From: an uncultured Clostridia bacterium
GTDB taxonomy: Bacteria > Bacillota > Clostridia > Oscillospirales > Acutalibacteraceae
DNA length: 64,000 nucleotides
Direction: 5' to 3'
NCBI GenBank assembly: GCA_904420015.1
Contig: CAJFTS010000030.1
Coordinates: 1-64,000, forward strand
The notes under the pieces are model-generated. The model made no database searches, was not told the origin of the DNA, and was given only the letters and a program-made list of their open reading frames with translations. Position numbers and translations under genes: made by a program. Of this stretch, positions 1 to 9,206 are shown in pieces; the first letter of the stretch is position 1; every line of letters starts with the position of its first letter.

Positions 1-59
1 CCGTATGACACGTTTGACGTGTTTGCGAGGATCATAGGGCTTTGCCCGCATATGAAATA

Positions 60-85
60 CCCCCGGATTCCCCGGGGGATTTTTA
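60..85 (+). terminator. Rho-independent terminator of a gene left of the window
   Basis: A short GC stem (CCCCCGG / CCGGGGG, loop ATTC) is followed by ATTTTTATT on the + strand. It probably ends a + strand gene whose body lies outside the window. The first ~37 bases could hold the tail of that gene (a frame-2 stop lies near 35-37), but this cannot be decided here. It is also downstream of the minus-strand gene that follows, though the T tract only fits the + strand. Confidence 0.6.
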
Positions 86-87
86 TT

Positions 88-1224
88 CTATTGCCGGGAG
101 GAAGGCGATTCCGCAGCCGTGACGTTTGCAAGCATGACCCGCGCCAGGGAAAGGCGGTTTTCCAAATACGCGGCGGCGGTTTTGCAGGGATGAGGGGGCC
201 TCGTTTCCCGGTGCAGAGGCAAGGTTAGATAAAGGCGGGTGGTGCCGTCGGTATGCTCGGCAAAGGCGGTGCCCTGGTGGGAGAGGGCAGTCAGCTTGGC
301 CACCGTGAGGCCGATGCCGGAGCCGGCATGGGAGGGCCCGGCTGGATGGAAGGCGTAAAAGGGGTCGAACATGCGCAGCAGCGTGTCCCGCCCCAAATGA
401 GCGCTCCGGTTTCGAACCTCCAAAAGGACGCGGCCCCCTGTTTCACGGACAAATACTTCCGCCGTTTGATCTCCGTACAGCAGTGCGTTGGACAGAAGGT
501 TGAGCACCGCCAGGGAAAGAGTGTCCTCGTCAAACTGGGTGCAGATCTGGGTGCAGATGCCGCCGGCAGGCATGTGACAACGGATCGACCGGCCCAGGGG
601 AGAAAGCAGGGCGTTGCAGGCGGTGAGCAGCTCGTCTAAAAAAACGGTCAGGCTTTTGTAAAGGAGGGCCGGCTGAGACGCTCCCTGTAAAAAACGGGAA
701 AGGGCGGACAGATTTTGCAATTCCCGCAGCAGGCATTGGCAGCGGTTGTCTAAAATGTCGAGATAGACGCCGTGCTCCCGGCTGCCCCCCTGCTTTTTCA
801 GCGTTTGCGTTACCCCTAAGCAGATGGCGAGATTGGCCCGCAGCCGGGAAAAAAGCATTCCGCTTGCCAGGCCCGGCTCGCGCAGCGGCGCGCCGGCGCA
901 GAAGCCGTCGGCAATCAGGAAGAGCACCTGCTTGAGCACGCCGTCCTGCATGGCGGGGAGAAGGCTGACGGTGCAGCCCACTGCCGGCGGGACCCCGCAG
1001 GCCAGGGAAACGCTTTCTCCGCGCCGGAGGCTGGGGAGGACCTGGCTGGGAGAGCTGGGATAAAGGAGGGCCTGTACCCCGTCCGGGAGCTTCAAAAACG
1101 CAAACCGCCGGGCGGCGTCGGGATTGAGCCACTGGATGCGAAGCCGGTCGTCGGCCGTGGCGGCCGCCATGGGCAGGTTTTCGTAGGCGCCCTGAATCTC
1201 CGGCAGATGCGCAGCGGTCAGCAA
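88..1224 (-). CDS. Degenerate histidine-kinase-like protein (HATPase domain, no H-box histidine)
   Basis: A protein of about 378 residues. The start is taken as TTG at 1224, because AAAGGAGGG lies about 7 bases upstream of it; the longer open frame to 1386 has no such site. The C-terminal half has a HATPase fold: an N-box (LNLLSNALLYGD), an F-box-like MFDPFYAF and a G2 box (GSGIGLTVAK). The G1 box that normally reads DxGxG is replaced by RNRSAHLG. The dimerisation region (LFSRLRANLAICLG) aligns with a HisKA helix but lacks the phospho-accepting histidine. There is no membrane segment and no linked response regulator. It is probably a cytosolic pseudokinase-type regulator or a PAS-like sensor whose output is protein interaction. 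The function is not known. Confidence 0.7.
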   Translation of the reverse strand: MLTAAHLPEIQGAYENLPMAAATADDRLRIQWLNPDAARRFAFLKLPDGVQALLYPSSPSQVLPSLRRGESVSLACGVPPAVGCTVSLLPAMQDGVLKQVLFLIADGFCAGAPLREPGLASGMLFSRLRANLAICLGVTQTLKKQGGSREHGVYLDILDNRCQCLLRELQNLSALSRFLQGASQPALLYKSLTVFLDELLTACNALLSPLGRSIRCHMPAGGICTQICTQFDEDTLSLAVLNLLSNALLYGDQTAEVFVRETGGRVLLEVRNRSAHLGRDTLLRMFDPFYAFHPAGPSHAGSGIGLTVAKLTALSHQGTAFAEHTDGTTRLYLTLPLHRETRPPHPCKTAAAYLENRLSLARVMLANVTAAESPSSRQ

Positions 1225-1429
1225 AGAAAGCCCTCCTTTTCTCAGAATTCTTTGCCCTAGTATGTCCCGAATCGGCCGGTTTGAGCCTGGTGAATTTCGC
1301 CAGCCCGCCGGCAGAGCGGGAAAGGCCGCATCAGGAGCGGAAAACTGCACAAGGACAAAAATCCGGCCCGACCCAAAAGCGTGCAAAAGGTAAAATTGTG
1401 ACGCGAGGGTTAATTTTGTAACAAACGCC

Positions 1430-2511
<1,082 letters not shown>

Positions 2512-2525
2512 GCTTAGAGTATCCC

Positions 2526-2562
2526 AAAAAGGGCTGAACCATTTGGTTTCAGCCCTTTTTTC
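2526..2562 (+). terminator. Terminator of gapA
   Basis: The stem AAAAAGGGCTGAA / TTCAGCCCTTTTT has a loop of about 9 bases and a T tract, starting 14 bases after the gapA stop codon. Confidence 0.9.
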
Positions 2563-2653
2563 TTATCGGGATGTGCAAAAAGCCCATGGCGGCGGGGATA
2601 AAACGGGCTTTTTCTAAGACAGGAAACGCAGCGGCAGGGAAGAAGGAAATTGA

Positions 2654-3253
2654 ATGGATGAACTACAAAAGCTAAGGCGGGCGAAGAATTATCTCGAGCA
2701 GCTGTCGAATGGGGTCAACCCCATTTCCCGCCAGCCTTTGCCGGAATTCAGCGGGCCTGACGGGCAGCGCCTTCGTAATTGTTTTACCTTTGTGGCGCGC
2801 GTTCTCGGCCGGGTAATTGAGAACGGCGGCAAGGTGGGGCGGGCGACGCGGGAAAAGAAAGAGCCCTTTTCCATCTCGATTCAGCAGCTGTCCCAGGTGG
2901 AAATCAGCGACACGCCGATATCTCTAAACGCCTTTGTCCAGCGCGTGAATGCAGCGGCAAAGCTAGAAGGCAACAGGAAAAAGCTGACGCGTACCCCGAT
3001 CACCGCATGGCTTTTAAAGAAGGGCTTCCTCCAAAGGGCCTGCGGCATAAATGGCGGCCATATCCACATTCCTACCATAAAGGCGGAAATGATCGGGATT
3101 TCACGTGCCCCCGCACATAATGCCGAAGGGAGGCCCTATTGGGCCAACCTCTATACCAGAGACGCACAAAAATTCTTGCTCGACCATATGCAGGAGATAT
3201 TAGCCGGGCAAGGGCGGAAGGAAAACGAAGAGAGGAACCTCCCAGATTCATAA
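2654..3253 (+). CDS. Conserved-looking hypothetical cytosolic protein
   Basis: A 199-residue basic protein without signal peptide or membrane helix. An AAGGA site lies about 7 bases before the ATG. The N-terminus has a helical segment followed by LSNGVNPISRQPLPE, a wording I associate with small uncharacterised Firmicutes proteins. The central part contains FVQRVNAA and a WLLKKGFL motif that could form a winged-helix-like fold. I do not recognise a family with certainty and assign no function. It stands alone between gapA and an amidase. Confidence 0.7.
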   Translation: MDELQKLRRAKNYLEQLSNGVNPISRQPLPEFSGPDGQRLRNCFTFVARVLGRVIENGGKVGRATREKKEPFSISIQQLSQVEISDTPISLNAFVQRVNAAAKLEGNRKKLTRTPITAWLLKKGFLQRACGINGGHIHIPTIKAEMIGISRAPAHNAEGRPYWANLYTRDAQKFLLDHMQEILAGQGRKENEERNLPDS

Positions 3254-3333
3254 GAATTCCGAAAGAAATCCGTTATACCCAGGCATGTTTGGGGTGGTAT
3301 CCTTCATACAGGTAGAAGAAAGGAGGAGGAAGC

Positions 3334-4011
3334 ATGAAGGGATGGAACTGGTTTGCGCAGCTTAGCCGCAGGAAGAAATGGGCGATGCTGCTGTCGGCAG
3401 CGGGGCTGCTTTTGCTGGGAATCGGCATGCTGTTGGCTGTTTTCCTGGGTTCTCCAAACACGCCGGCCAGGCGTCGGGAGCTCACGCCGACCGAATACAG
3501 CGTGTTTCCCGAGCAGATTCGGGGCGTACCGGTCTATACCCAGCTGGTGGAGGAGGGAGCGCCCGGCCGCCCGGAAACAAAGCGCAGCATCTGGTACGTG
3601 GTCATCCATGAAACGGACAATCCCAGCGCCGGAGCCGATGCCGCCGCCCACGCCAATTTCCTCTCCTTCAACAGCCCCTCCACCACTGCCTGGCATTATA
3701 CCGTGGACGACCATGAAATCTATCACCATATTCCTGATAACGAGGTAGCGTACCACGCGGGGGATGGAATTGCTGGAGACGGCAACCTGCATGGAATCGG
3801 CATAGAATTGTGCGTCAACGAGGACGGGGATTTTGAGAAAACCTTTGACCATGCGGCAATGCTGACGGCATACCTGGTAAAGGAATACGGCCTTTCTCTC
3901 AGCGACGTCAAAATGCATTACGACTTTTCGGGAAAAAACTGCCCCTCCGGAATCCGGGAGCAGGGAAGATGGAAGGAATTCAAAACGAGGGTTTCCCAGT
4001 ATTTGCAGTAA
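3334..4011 (+). CDS. Membrane-anchored N-acetylmuramoyl-L-alanine amidase (Amidase_2 family)
   Basis: A 225-residue protein that should cleave the bond between muramic acid and L-alanine in peptidoglycan, outside the membrane. It has a single N-terminal membrane helix (about residues 15-38) after a basic RRKKW stretch, then an Amidase_2 (T7-lysozyme-like) domain. Zinc-ligand candidates are the histidine in WYVVIHETDN and the His/Cys pair in MHYDFSGKNCP. There is no separate cell-wall binding domain, so the membrane anchor presumably holds it at the wall. AAGGAGGAGG precedes the ATG. A role in sporulation, germination or wall turnover cannot be separated from sequence. Confidence 0.9.
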   Translation: MKGWNWFAQLSRRKKWAMLLSAAGLLLLGIGMLLAVFLGSPNTPARRRELTPTEYSVFPEQIRGVPVYTQLVEEGAPGRPETKRSIWYVVIHETDNPSAGADAAAHANFLSFNSPSTTAWHYTVDDHEIYHHIPDNEVAYHAGDGIAGDGNLHGIGIELCVNEDGDFEKTFDHAAMLTAYLVKEYGLSLSDVKMHYDFSGKNCPSGIREQGRWKEFKTRVSQYLQ

Positions 4012-4037
4012 CCGATCGTTCGGGCATAAAAGAAAAG

Positions 4038-4064
4038 GCGGCGGTGTCACCACCGCCGCTTTTT
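4038..4064. terminator. Bidirectional terminator between convergent genes
   Basis: The stem GCGGCGGTG / CACCGCCGC has a 4-base loop. It is flanked by T tracts in both directions (TTTTT on +, CTTTTCTTTT on -), between the amidase and the cytidylate-kinase-like gene. Confidence 0.85.
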
Positions 4065-4080
4065 GATTGGCAAAAGGGGC

Positions 4081-4707
4081 CTACTCCTTATCGCCCTTGA
4101 GCTTTGCGCAAGCTTCCAAAAGGTCCACCGTACCGTCAATTCCCACAACGCTGGTGTCCACCGCCAAATGGTAGTTTTCCACCTGGCCCCATTTGCGTCC
4201 GGAATAAAAATTGTAGTAGTTGGCGCGTCTCTTATCCGTTTTGCGGATCAAATCCTCCGCCTTGCGGTCATCAAGCTGGTAAAGCCTGGAAACCCTGCTG
4301 ATGCGGGTTTCCTTCGGCGCATGGAGAAAGACGCTCAGACATGCCGCATCCTCCCGCAGCACGTAGTCCGCACACCGTCCCACCAGTACGCAGGACGCCT
4401 TCGCAACCTCTTTGATTACGTTTGACTGAAACAGGAATACCTTGTCGTTCATCGGCATCTCCGAAACGGCGGCCACATGACTGCCCAAGGTGTACGAACC
4501 AATGGCCAGGGAATAGAGAATGCTGTTGGTAGCCTTCTCGTCAAAATCAGAAAGAAGCTCCTCGCTCATCCCGCTTTCCTTGGCGGTCATCTCAATGAGC
4601 TCTTTGTCATAGAAGGGGATTTGGAGCCGGTCGGCCAGCTTTTTGCCGATCTCCCGCCCGCCGCTGCCGAATTGTCTGCCGATGGTGATGATAACTTTGT
4701 TTTTCAT
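4081..4707 (-). CDS. Cytidylate-kinase-like family protein
   Basis: A 208-residue P-loop protein. The start at 4707 is preceded by GGAGGG; the open frame extends 25 codons further without a ribosome site. The N-terminus reads ITIGRQFGSGGREIGKKLA, the modified Walker A of the cytidylate kinase-like family (PF13189), followed by IPFYDKELI. A later VLVGRCADYVL block is the second conserved motif of this family. These proteins are distinct from the housekeeping CMP kinase, and no substrate is established. It stands alone with its own terminator and divergent, AT-rich upstream DNA. Confidence 0.85.
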   Translation of the reverse strand: MKNKVIITIGRQFGSGGREIGKKLADRLQIPFYDKELIEMTAKESGMSEELLSDFDEKATNSILYSLAIGSYTLGSHVAAVSEMPMNDKVFLFQSNVIKEVAKASCVLVGRCADYVLREDAACLSVFLHAPKETRISRVSRLYQLDDRKAEDLIRKTDKRRANYYNFYSGRKWGQVENYHLAVDTSVVGIDGTVDLLEACAKLKGDKE

Positions 4708-5190
4708 GATCGATCCCTCCAAGTTGATCGGCGTGGCGCTGGCCCCGCCGTTGTCGTGCCCGGATGCAGCAGGCCCCTGCAATCAAAGAGAGACAGCTGG
4801 GCCGACGCTAAACCGCCTGCCGAAAGAACCGCTGTCGTTACCCGGTCACGCAAGTAGGAAAGTCCGCGTTTGGATATATGTATTCCATGCCGCGGCCACA
4901 TAACACAAAGAGGACGAAACGGAAGGGGAAAAAGAGCATTTCGCCCCTTCCGTTATCATTATTATACAACGAAATGCCCAAAAGGGGAACCATGTAAATG
5001 CTTCTTTTTCTCTTTAGGGAAAGGATGAGGTGATAGATAGAGAATAATCTTAGGTGATTCCGCTTTGTATTATTACAACATGATTTTACAAAATAAGGGG
5101 GATTTGTGACCGCATATATCGCCGGCATTCGCTGTAAAGGGGAAGAACTTACCATATAATGGAATGCAAAACAACCGAAAAGACAGAAGA
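4708..5190. other. Intergenic stretch, no credible gene
   Basis: The region between two minus-strand genes is AT-rich in its right half (about 4920-5160) and presumably carries the promoter of the cytidylate-kinase-like gene. It contains a long imperfect hairpin around 4919-4957 (ACGGAAGGGG / CCCCTTCCGT). A 135-codon minus-strand open frame at 4838-5245 has no ribosome site or recognisable domain and overlaps the terminator of the next gene, so it is not called. Confidence 0.5.
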
Positions 5191-5191
5191 A

Positions 5192-5231
5192 AAAGGGCCG
5201 TGACAAGGGATACCCCTTGTCACAGCCCTTT
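5192..5231 (-). terminator. Terminator of the sugar transferase gene
   Basis: Read on the minus strand, AAAGGGCTGTGACAAGGG pairs with CCCTTGTCACGGCCCTTT and is followed by TTCTT. It begins 18 bases after the stop codon. Confidence 0.85.
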
Positions 5232-5248
5232 ATGTACGGATCCATTGA

Positions 5249-5893
5249 TTATGCGGAAATATGCTGTCTTTCGACCGTCTGCGGCGTCCGCTCGTAGCCC
5301 AGAAACGCCTCCATCGTCTCGCTGGTCTGCGAGGAAATGCCTTCCCGCTTGATTACATTGCGCACCGTCATCCATAAGATTTTCAAATCCCCGCGGAAGG
5401 TAATGTGATGAACATACTGCACATCCAGACGGAATTTTTCTTCCCAGCTGATGGCGTTTCGGCCGTTCACCTGCGCCCAGCCGGTAAGCCCCGGACGAAC
5501 GTCATGGCGGTGAATCTGCTCCTCATTGTACCGGGGAAGGTATTCCACCAGCAGAGGCCGCGGGCCCACGATGCTCATGTCGCCCTTGAGGATGTTCCAC
5601 AGCTCCGGCAGCTCGTCGAGCGAGGTGGAGCGCAGGAACCGGCCAAACCGCGTCAGACGTACGCTGTCCGGCAGCAGGTTGCCCTTTGCATCCCTCTGGT
5701 CGGTCATGGTGCGAAACTTGTACATGGTGAAAATCCGGTTGTTCTTTCCCGGCCTTCGCTGTTTGAACAGGACCGGACTGCCCAGTTTGCACCGCACCAG
5801 CACTCCCACCAAGGCAAAGACAGGAGAGAGAACCGCCAATGCGAAAAAGGACAGGATCACATCCATCACCCGTTTGAATATGGACTTGTACAC
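5249..5893 (-). CDS. Bacterial sugar transferase (undecaprenyl-phosphate monophospho-glycosyltransferase)
   Basis: A 214-residue PF02397 enzyme that transfers a sugar-1-phosphate from a UDP-sugar to the lipid carrier at the inner face of the membrane. One N-terminal hydrophobic (re-entrant) segment at about residues 8-33 precedes the soluble catalytic core. The catalytic Asp-Glu dyad lies in STSLDELPELWN, and KGDMSIVGPRP and PGLTGWAQVNGRN are typical. The length matches the short PglC/EpsL-type enzymes, not the longer WbaP/WcaJ type. The start is GTG with GGAGGG 8 bases upstream. No other glycan genes lie around it, so it is an orphan initiating transferase here; the sugar is unknown. Confidence 0.92.
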   Translation of the reverse strand: MYKSIFKRVMDVILSFFALAVLSPVFALVGVLVRCKLGSPVLFKQRRPGKNNRIFTMYKFRTMTDQRDAKGNLLPDSVRLTRFGRFLRSTSLDELPELWNILKGDMSIVGPRPLLVEYLPRYNEEQIHRHDVRPGLTGWAQVNGRNAISWEEKFRLDVQYVHHITFRGDLKILWMTVRNVIKREGISSQTSETMEAFLGYERTPQTVERQHISA

Positions 5894-5939
5894 CCCAAAT
5901 ACCCTCCAATATGTATAAAATACAAAATCAATAACCGCA

Positions 5940-6443
5940 TCACGATGAAACCGGGCTTGTCCGCTTTTTTTGCAGGAAACGGCGGATCCAGCCGATCACG
6001 CCGGCCGTCAGCAAAACCCCGGCGAAGGAACCGCTGAAGTCGAGAAGGACATCGGAAACCTGTCCGCTTCGTCCGGCGATCCAAAGCTGATGAAATTCGT
6101 CGCTGGCTGCGTATAGCAGACAAATTCCAAGGGAAATCCCGATTTTCCACCCCGTTTTCACCCGGTGGGTTTGCATTGCCAGCAGGGTGAGAACCCCCAG
6201 AAGCAGATAAATGGAGAAATGCGCACCCTTTCTTACCACGTTTTGGAGAGAAGAAACGACCGCATCCTGCTCATTGGTCGGAAGCGCGGAAAAATCCGGT
6301 GTAATCGTAGAAGCAACGGTGCGGATAAACTGACCGCTGATCTGAGACGACTGTTCCGAGGGCTTGGCGGACATGAAAAAGATAAACGCCATACAAGCGG
6401 CGACCAGGCCCCACAAGGCCACGCGCGTAAACCATAATTTCAT
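5940..6443 (-). CDS. VanZ-like membrane protein
   Basis: A 167-residue protein with four predicted membrane segments, including one at the N-terminus and one at about residues 145-160. It carries the VanZ-family signatures FMSAKPSEQSS and RKGAHFSIYLLLG, followed by SDEFHQLWIAGRSGQVSDVLLD. VanZ-like proteins are widespread in Firmicutes; teicoplanin resistance is shown only for the family's namesake and is not implied here. It lies 46 bases upstream of the sugar transferase on the same strand and may share its transcript. Confidence 0.88.
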   Translation of the reverse strand: MKLWFTRVALWGLVAACMAFIFFMSAKPSEQSSQISGQFIRTVASTITPDFSALPTNEQDAVVSSLQNVVRKGAHFSIYLLLGVLTLLAMQTHRVKTGWKIGISLGICLLYAASDEFHQLWIAGRSGQVSDVLLDFSGSFAGVLLTAGVIGWIRRFLQKKRTSPVSS

Positions 6444-6852
6444 GAATCAAACCTAAAAAAAGAAATTTCAATCAAACAAGGGAAGAACAGTATCGTTATG
6501 TAAAGCTCTGGTAAAAATGGATTGTAAAAAAGATGAGGAATTGCCCCTGTTTATCTTGTTGAAACCAGTATAAACCCAACCGCGAATTATGTCAATATGT
6601 AACCATTCGGTTACGTAATGTTACCATTTGATTCCTCCAAAGATGGTACAATACTCCTGTTAGCCCAATTTTGCTCTTTGGTAAAATACTGGCCTTGTCC
6701 GGCGGTGCGGCAGACGAGTGAAACTGCCCAAACCGACCGGTCCGCTTAATCAATAAATCTTGCAGGGTTTTCTTTGGCGGACGCGACTATATAAGAGAAA
6801 GAAAAAACGGCCGGAAATCCGGCCGGTATCGCATTGGAGAGAGACCAACGTT
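6444..6852. promoter_or_regulatory. Divergent intergenic region with tandem palindromes
   Basis: This 400-base region separates vanZ (-) from the TVP38-like gene (+). GTAACCATTCGGTTAC (6599-6614), directly followed by GTAATGTTAC (6615-6624), forms two abutting palindromes. A possible -10 box TACAAT is at 6647-6652 without a good -35, as expected for an activated promoter. An operator role is inferred, not shown. Confidence 0.4.
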
Positions 6853-7617
6853 ATGACTAAGCAGCTTAAAGAAAAGAATCCGAATCCCGAAACCGAAGGA
6901 AAGACGGCCATCCCCGACCGCGCTTATCTGCGCCGCCGCCGGATTTTCAGTATTCTGTCACTGGCAGTCGTGCTGGCCCTTTTTGTCTGGATTACCTTTG
7001 CCGTAGGCAAGCCGCTTTTGGAGCTGGCGTCCGACCCGGAGCAATTCCGCCTTTGGGTGGATCAATACGGCGTCTGGGGCCGGTTCCTTTTCGTAGGGAT
7101 CATGGCGCTGCAGGTGGTGGTGGCCATGATCCCGGGAGAGATTATTGAAATCGGTTCCGGGTATGCCTTCGGCGCGTGGGAGGGGACCCTTCTCTGCCTC
7201 GTGGGAGCGGCGGTGGGTTCAGCCGTCATCTTCCTGCTCACCCGATGCTTCGGCGTTAAGCTGGTGGAGGCGTTTGTCTCCCGGGAGAAGCTCAATCAGA
7301 TTCGTTTTCTGCAAAACGAAAAGAAGCTCAATTTTATTATTTTCATCGTCTTTTTTATTCCCGGTACGCCCAAAGACCTCCTGACTTACTTTATCGGTTT
7401 GACCCCCATGAAGCTGCGTATCTTTTTGCTCCTCTCCTCCGTTGCCCGGATTCCGTCGGTCATTACCTCCACCATTGGAGGGCATGCCCTGGGGATGCAG
7501 GATTATACCTTTGCCATTGTGGTCTTTGTGGCGACTGCGGCCGTCAGCGCATTGGGCCTTCTTCTTTACAACCGAATCATGAAAAAGCGCAAGCAGGAGG
7601 CGGAAACCCACGAATAA
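6853..7617 (+). CDS. TVP38/TMEM64 family membrane protein (SNARE-associated/DedA superfamily)
   Basis: A 254-residue integral membrane protein. The ATG at 6853 follows GGAGAGAG; an upstream in-frame TTG at 6760 lacks a ribosome site. After a charged N-terminus (about 40 residues) come a first membrane helix, then the PF09335 core with GEIIEIGSGYAFG, GAAVGSAVIFLLTR and a FFIPGTPKDLLTYFIGL motif, and further helices. Members of this superfamily are linked to lipid scrambling or flipping and membrane homeostasis; the substrate of this one is not known. Confidence 0.9.
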   Translation: MTKQLKEKNPNPETEGKTAIPDRAYLRRRRIFSILSLAVVLALFVWITFAVGKPLLELASDPEQFRLWVDQYGVWGRFLFVGIMALQVVVAMIPGEIIEIGSGYAFGAWEGTLLCLVGAAVGSAVIFLLTRCFGVKLVEAFVSREKLNQIRFLQNEKKLNFIIFIVFFIPGTPKDLLTYFIGLTPMKLRIFLLLSSVARIPSVITSTIGGHALGMQDYTFAIVVFVATAAVSALGLLLYNRIMKKRKQEAETHE

Positions 7618-7695
7618 TTTTACAAAAAGTATAAAGGGAGAGAAAATAAACGAAATGTCCCCTCCTTCTGCGCAGAAGAAACCGGGTGAGACCGC

Positions 7696-8082
7696 ATGGC
7701 AGGTCCGAGCGGCGCGGTGCAGGATGCGGACCGTTTGCTCCCGGTTTGTAAGGAAAACCAGCTGCCCTATCGGCAAGAGGAGCTGGTTGCTCTCCTGGAT
7801 GACCCGGAGGCGGATGTTCTGCTGCTGGAGGAACGAGGCTGTGTCCTCGGCGCCGTCTGCGTACGGCGGCAGCCTGCCCCTCACCAGCTTTTCCTTTGCC
7901 GGTGCCGGGAGATTCTTGCGGCGGAATTTTGGCTGTCAAACCTCCCAAGGACCGGCGGCCGGGGAGAGGCCCTGTTTGAGGCGGCCCTCCGATGGGGAAG
8001 GCGGCGGGGCCTTTCCCTTATGGAGCTTCACCTGCCCGCTTCTATGGACGGCCACGACAATTCGGAGCAAAAATCGGTATAA
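7696..8082 (+). CDS. Possible diverged or decayed GNAT-like protein
   Basis: A 128-residue frame. The segment DVLLLEERGCVLGAVCVRR resembles the beta strands of a GNAT acetyltransferase, and GRGEALFEAALRWGRRRGLSLMELHLP resembles the acetyl-CoA loop and following helix. The usual Q/RxxGxG/A loop is reduced to TGGRGEA, and the upstream helices are weak, so it may be a degenerate copy. The ribosome site is poor. A frame at 7655-8245 overlaps it but shows no domain. It lies downstream of the TVP38-like gene on the same strand. Confidence 0.45.
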   Translation: MAGPSGAVQDADRLLPVCKENQLPYRQEELVALLDDPEADVLLLEERGCVLGAVCVRRQPAPHQLFLCRCREILAAEFWLSNLPRTGGRGEALFEAALRWGRRRGLSLMELHLPASMDGHDNSEQKSV

Positions 8083-8104
8083 ACCGACTGAATATATACA
8101 AAAA

Positions 8105-8165
8105 GGAAATCCCCGGTTGTTGCGGTTTAAAACGGAGCGTTTGCCGCAGCAGCCGGGGGATTCCT
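8105..8165. terminator. Long hairpin terminator between convergent genes
   Basis: AGGAAATCCCCGGTTGTTGCGG pairs imperfectly with CCGCAGCAGCCGGGGGATTCCT around a loop of about 18 bases. It sits between the GNAT-like frame and the SDR gene. Confidence 0.6.
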
Positions 8166-8166
8166 A

Positions 8167-8892
8167 TTATACGATAAGAAAGCCGCCGTTGGGACTGATG
8201 ACCTGCCCGGTGATAAAGTCCGCCTGGCTGTCCGCCAGAAAGTAAAGCAGGGACGCCACATCCTCCGGCCTGCCCAGAACCCCCAACGGGGTTTCCTCCC
8301 GCAGCGCCTCCCTGGCTTCCTCGCAGAGGGCGGCGTTCATGTCGGTGTCGATGACGCCGGGGGCCACGCAGTTGACCGTGATCCCGGAGGGCCCCACCTC
8401 CTTGGCGAGGGCCTTGGTCAGGCCGATGACGGCGGCCTTGGAGGCGGAATAGGGGACTTCACAGGAAGCGCCGGTCATCCCCCAGATGGAGGAAAGGTTG
8501 ATAATTTTCCCCTTCTGCCGGCGGATCATGCCGGGCAGAACGGCCTGGCAGCAGTGATAGACCCCTTTGACGTTGACGGAGAACATCCGGTCCCATTCGG
8601 CCTCGGTTACGTCGGTAAAGAGGGCCTGCCGGGCGATACCGGCATTGTTGATGAGCACGTCGATATGCCCCAGCTGGCAAAGCGCCTCTTCAACCATATG
8701 GTTTACCTGGCGGCGGTCGGCCACGTCGGCTTGGACCGCAAAAATGTTTTTGTGGGAAGCGGCCAGCGTCCGGGCCGCTTCTTCGCTTTGATGGTAGTTT
8801 ATCGCCACCTGCCAGCCCCTTTGGGCGAAGAGCCGGGCGGCGGCGGCACCGATCCCTCTGGATGCGCCGGTAATCAGAACGGTGGCGGGCAT
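8167..8892 (-). CDS. FabG-like short-chain dehydrogenase/reductase
   Basis: A 241-residue classical SDR. It has the cofactor motif TGASRGIGAA at residues 7-16, NNAGIA, the catalytic serine in NLSSIWG and the YSASKAA catalytic Tyr-Lys pair, and ends in a FabG-like ITGQVISPNGGFLIV. The fold fits NADPH-dependent 3-oxoacyl-ACP reduction, but the gene is not in a fatty-acid operon, so another carbonyl substrate is possible. AAAGGAGGG precedes the ATG. It is monocistronic and convergent with the GNAT-like frame. Confidence 0.9.
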   Translation of the reverse strand: MPATVLITGASRGIGAAAARLFAQRGWQVAINYHQSEEAARTLAASHKNIFAVQADVADRRQVNHMVEEALCQLGHIDVLINNAGIARQALFTDVTEAEWDRMFSVNVKGVYHCCQAVLPGMIRRQKGKIINLSSIWGMTGASCEVPYSASKAAVIGLTKALAKEVGPSGITVNCVAPGVIDTDMNAALCEEAREALREETPLGVLGRPEDVASLLYFLADSQADFITGQVISPNGGFLIV

Positions 8893-9030
8893 GGCTTTTC
8901 CCTCCTTTTTTCGTCGTGCTTCCTATTTTACCCCACCCGGTGCATAAGGTAAAGAAGGGAAGGAGGAAAAAACTCCATTTGGGTGCAATTCCTGCTTGCA
9001 ATTGGAGGCGTTGTCGGATAAAATAAAGCT

Positions 9031-9048
9031 ATGTCGAAATTTTAACAA
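9031..9048. promoter_or_regulatory. Partial Rex-like site upstream of the HydS module
   Basis: ATGTCGAAATTTTAACAA carries one perfect half (TTAACAA) of the Rex consensus TTGTTAA-N4-TTAACAA and a poor second half (4 of 7). It lies 159 bases before the 2Fe-2S gene. The assignment is tentative. Confidence 0.3.
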
Positions 9049-9206
9049 ATTTCTGTGTATTTCTCTGTATCCGCTCCCTTCAAACGGGAAGCGGAAGGGG
9101 CCGGGAGGACCGGCGGGGAAATGCCAGCCATACGGCCCGTCACCCACCGGCTGCGGGGACGGCCGCAACCAATTGATTCAATCCGGCCGGAGAAAAGGTG
9201 ATTACC

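Noticed and set aside
4838-5245. Minus-strand frame of 135 codons upstream of the cytidylate-kinase-like gene
   Set aside because: No ribosome site, odd composition, and overlaps the terminator of the sugar transferase gene.
5940-6443. Glycopeptide resistance from the VanZ-like protein
   Set aside because: VanZ-like proteins are common in Firmicutes and no other van genes are present.
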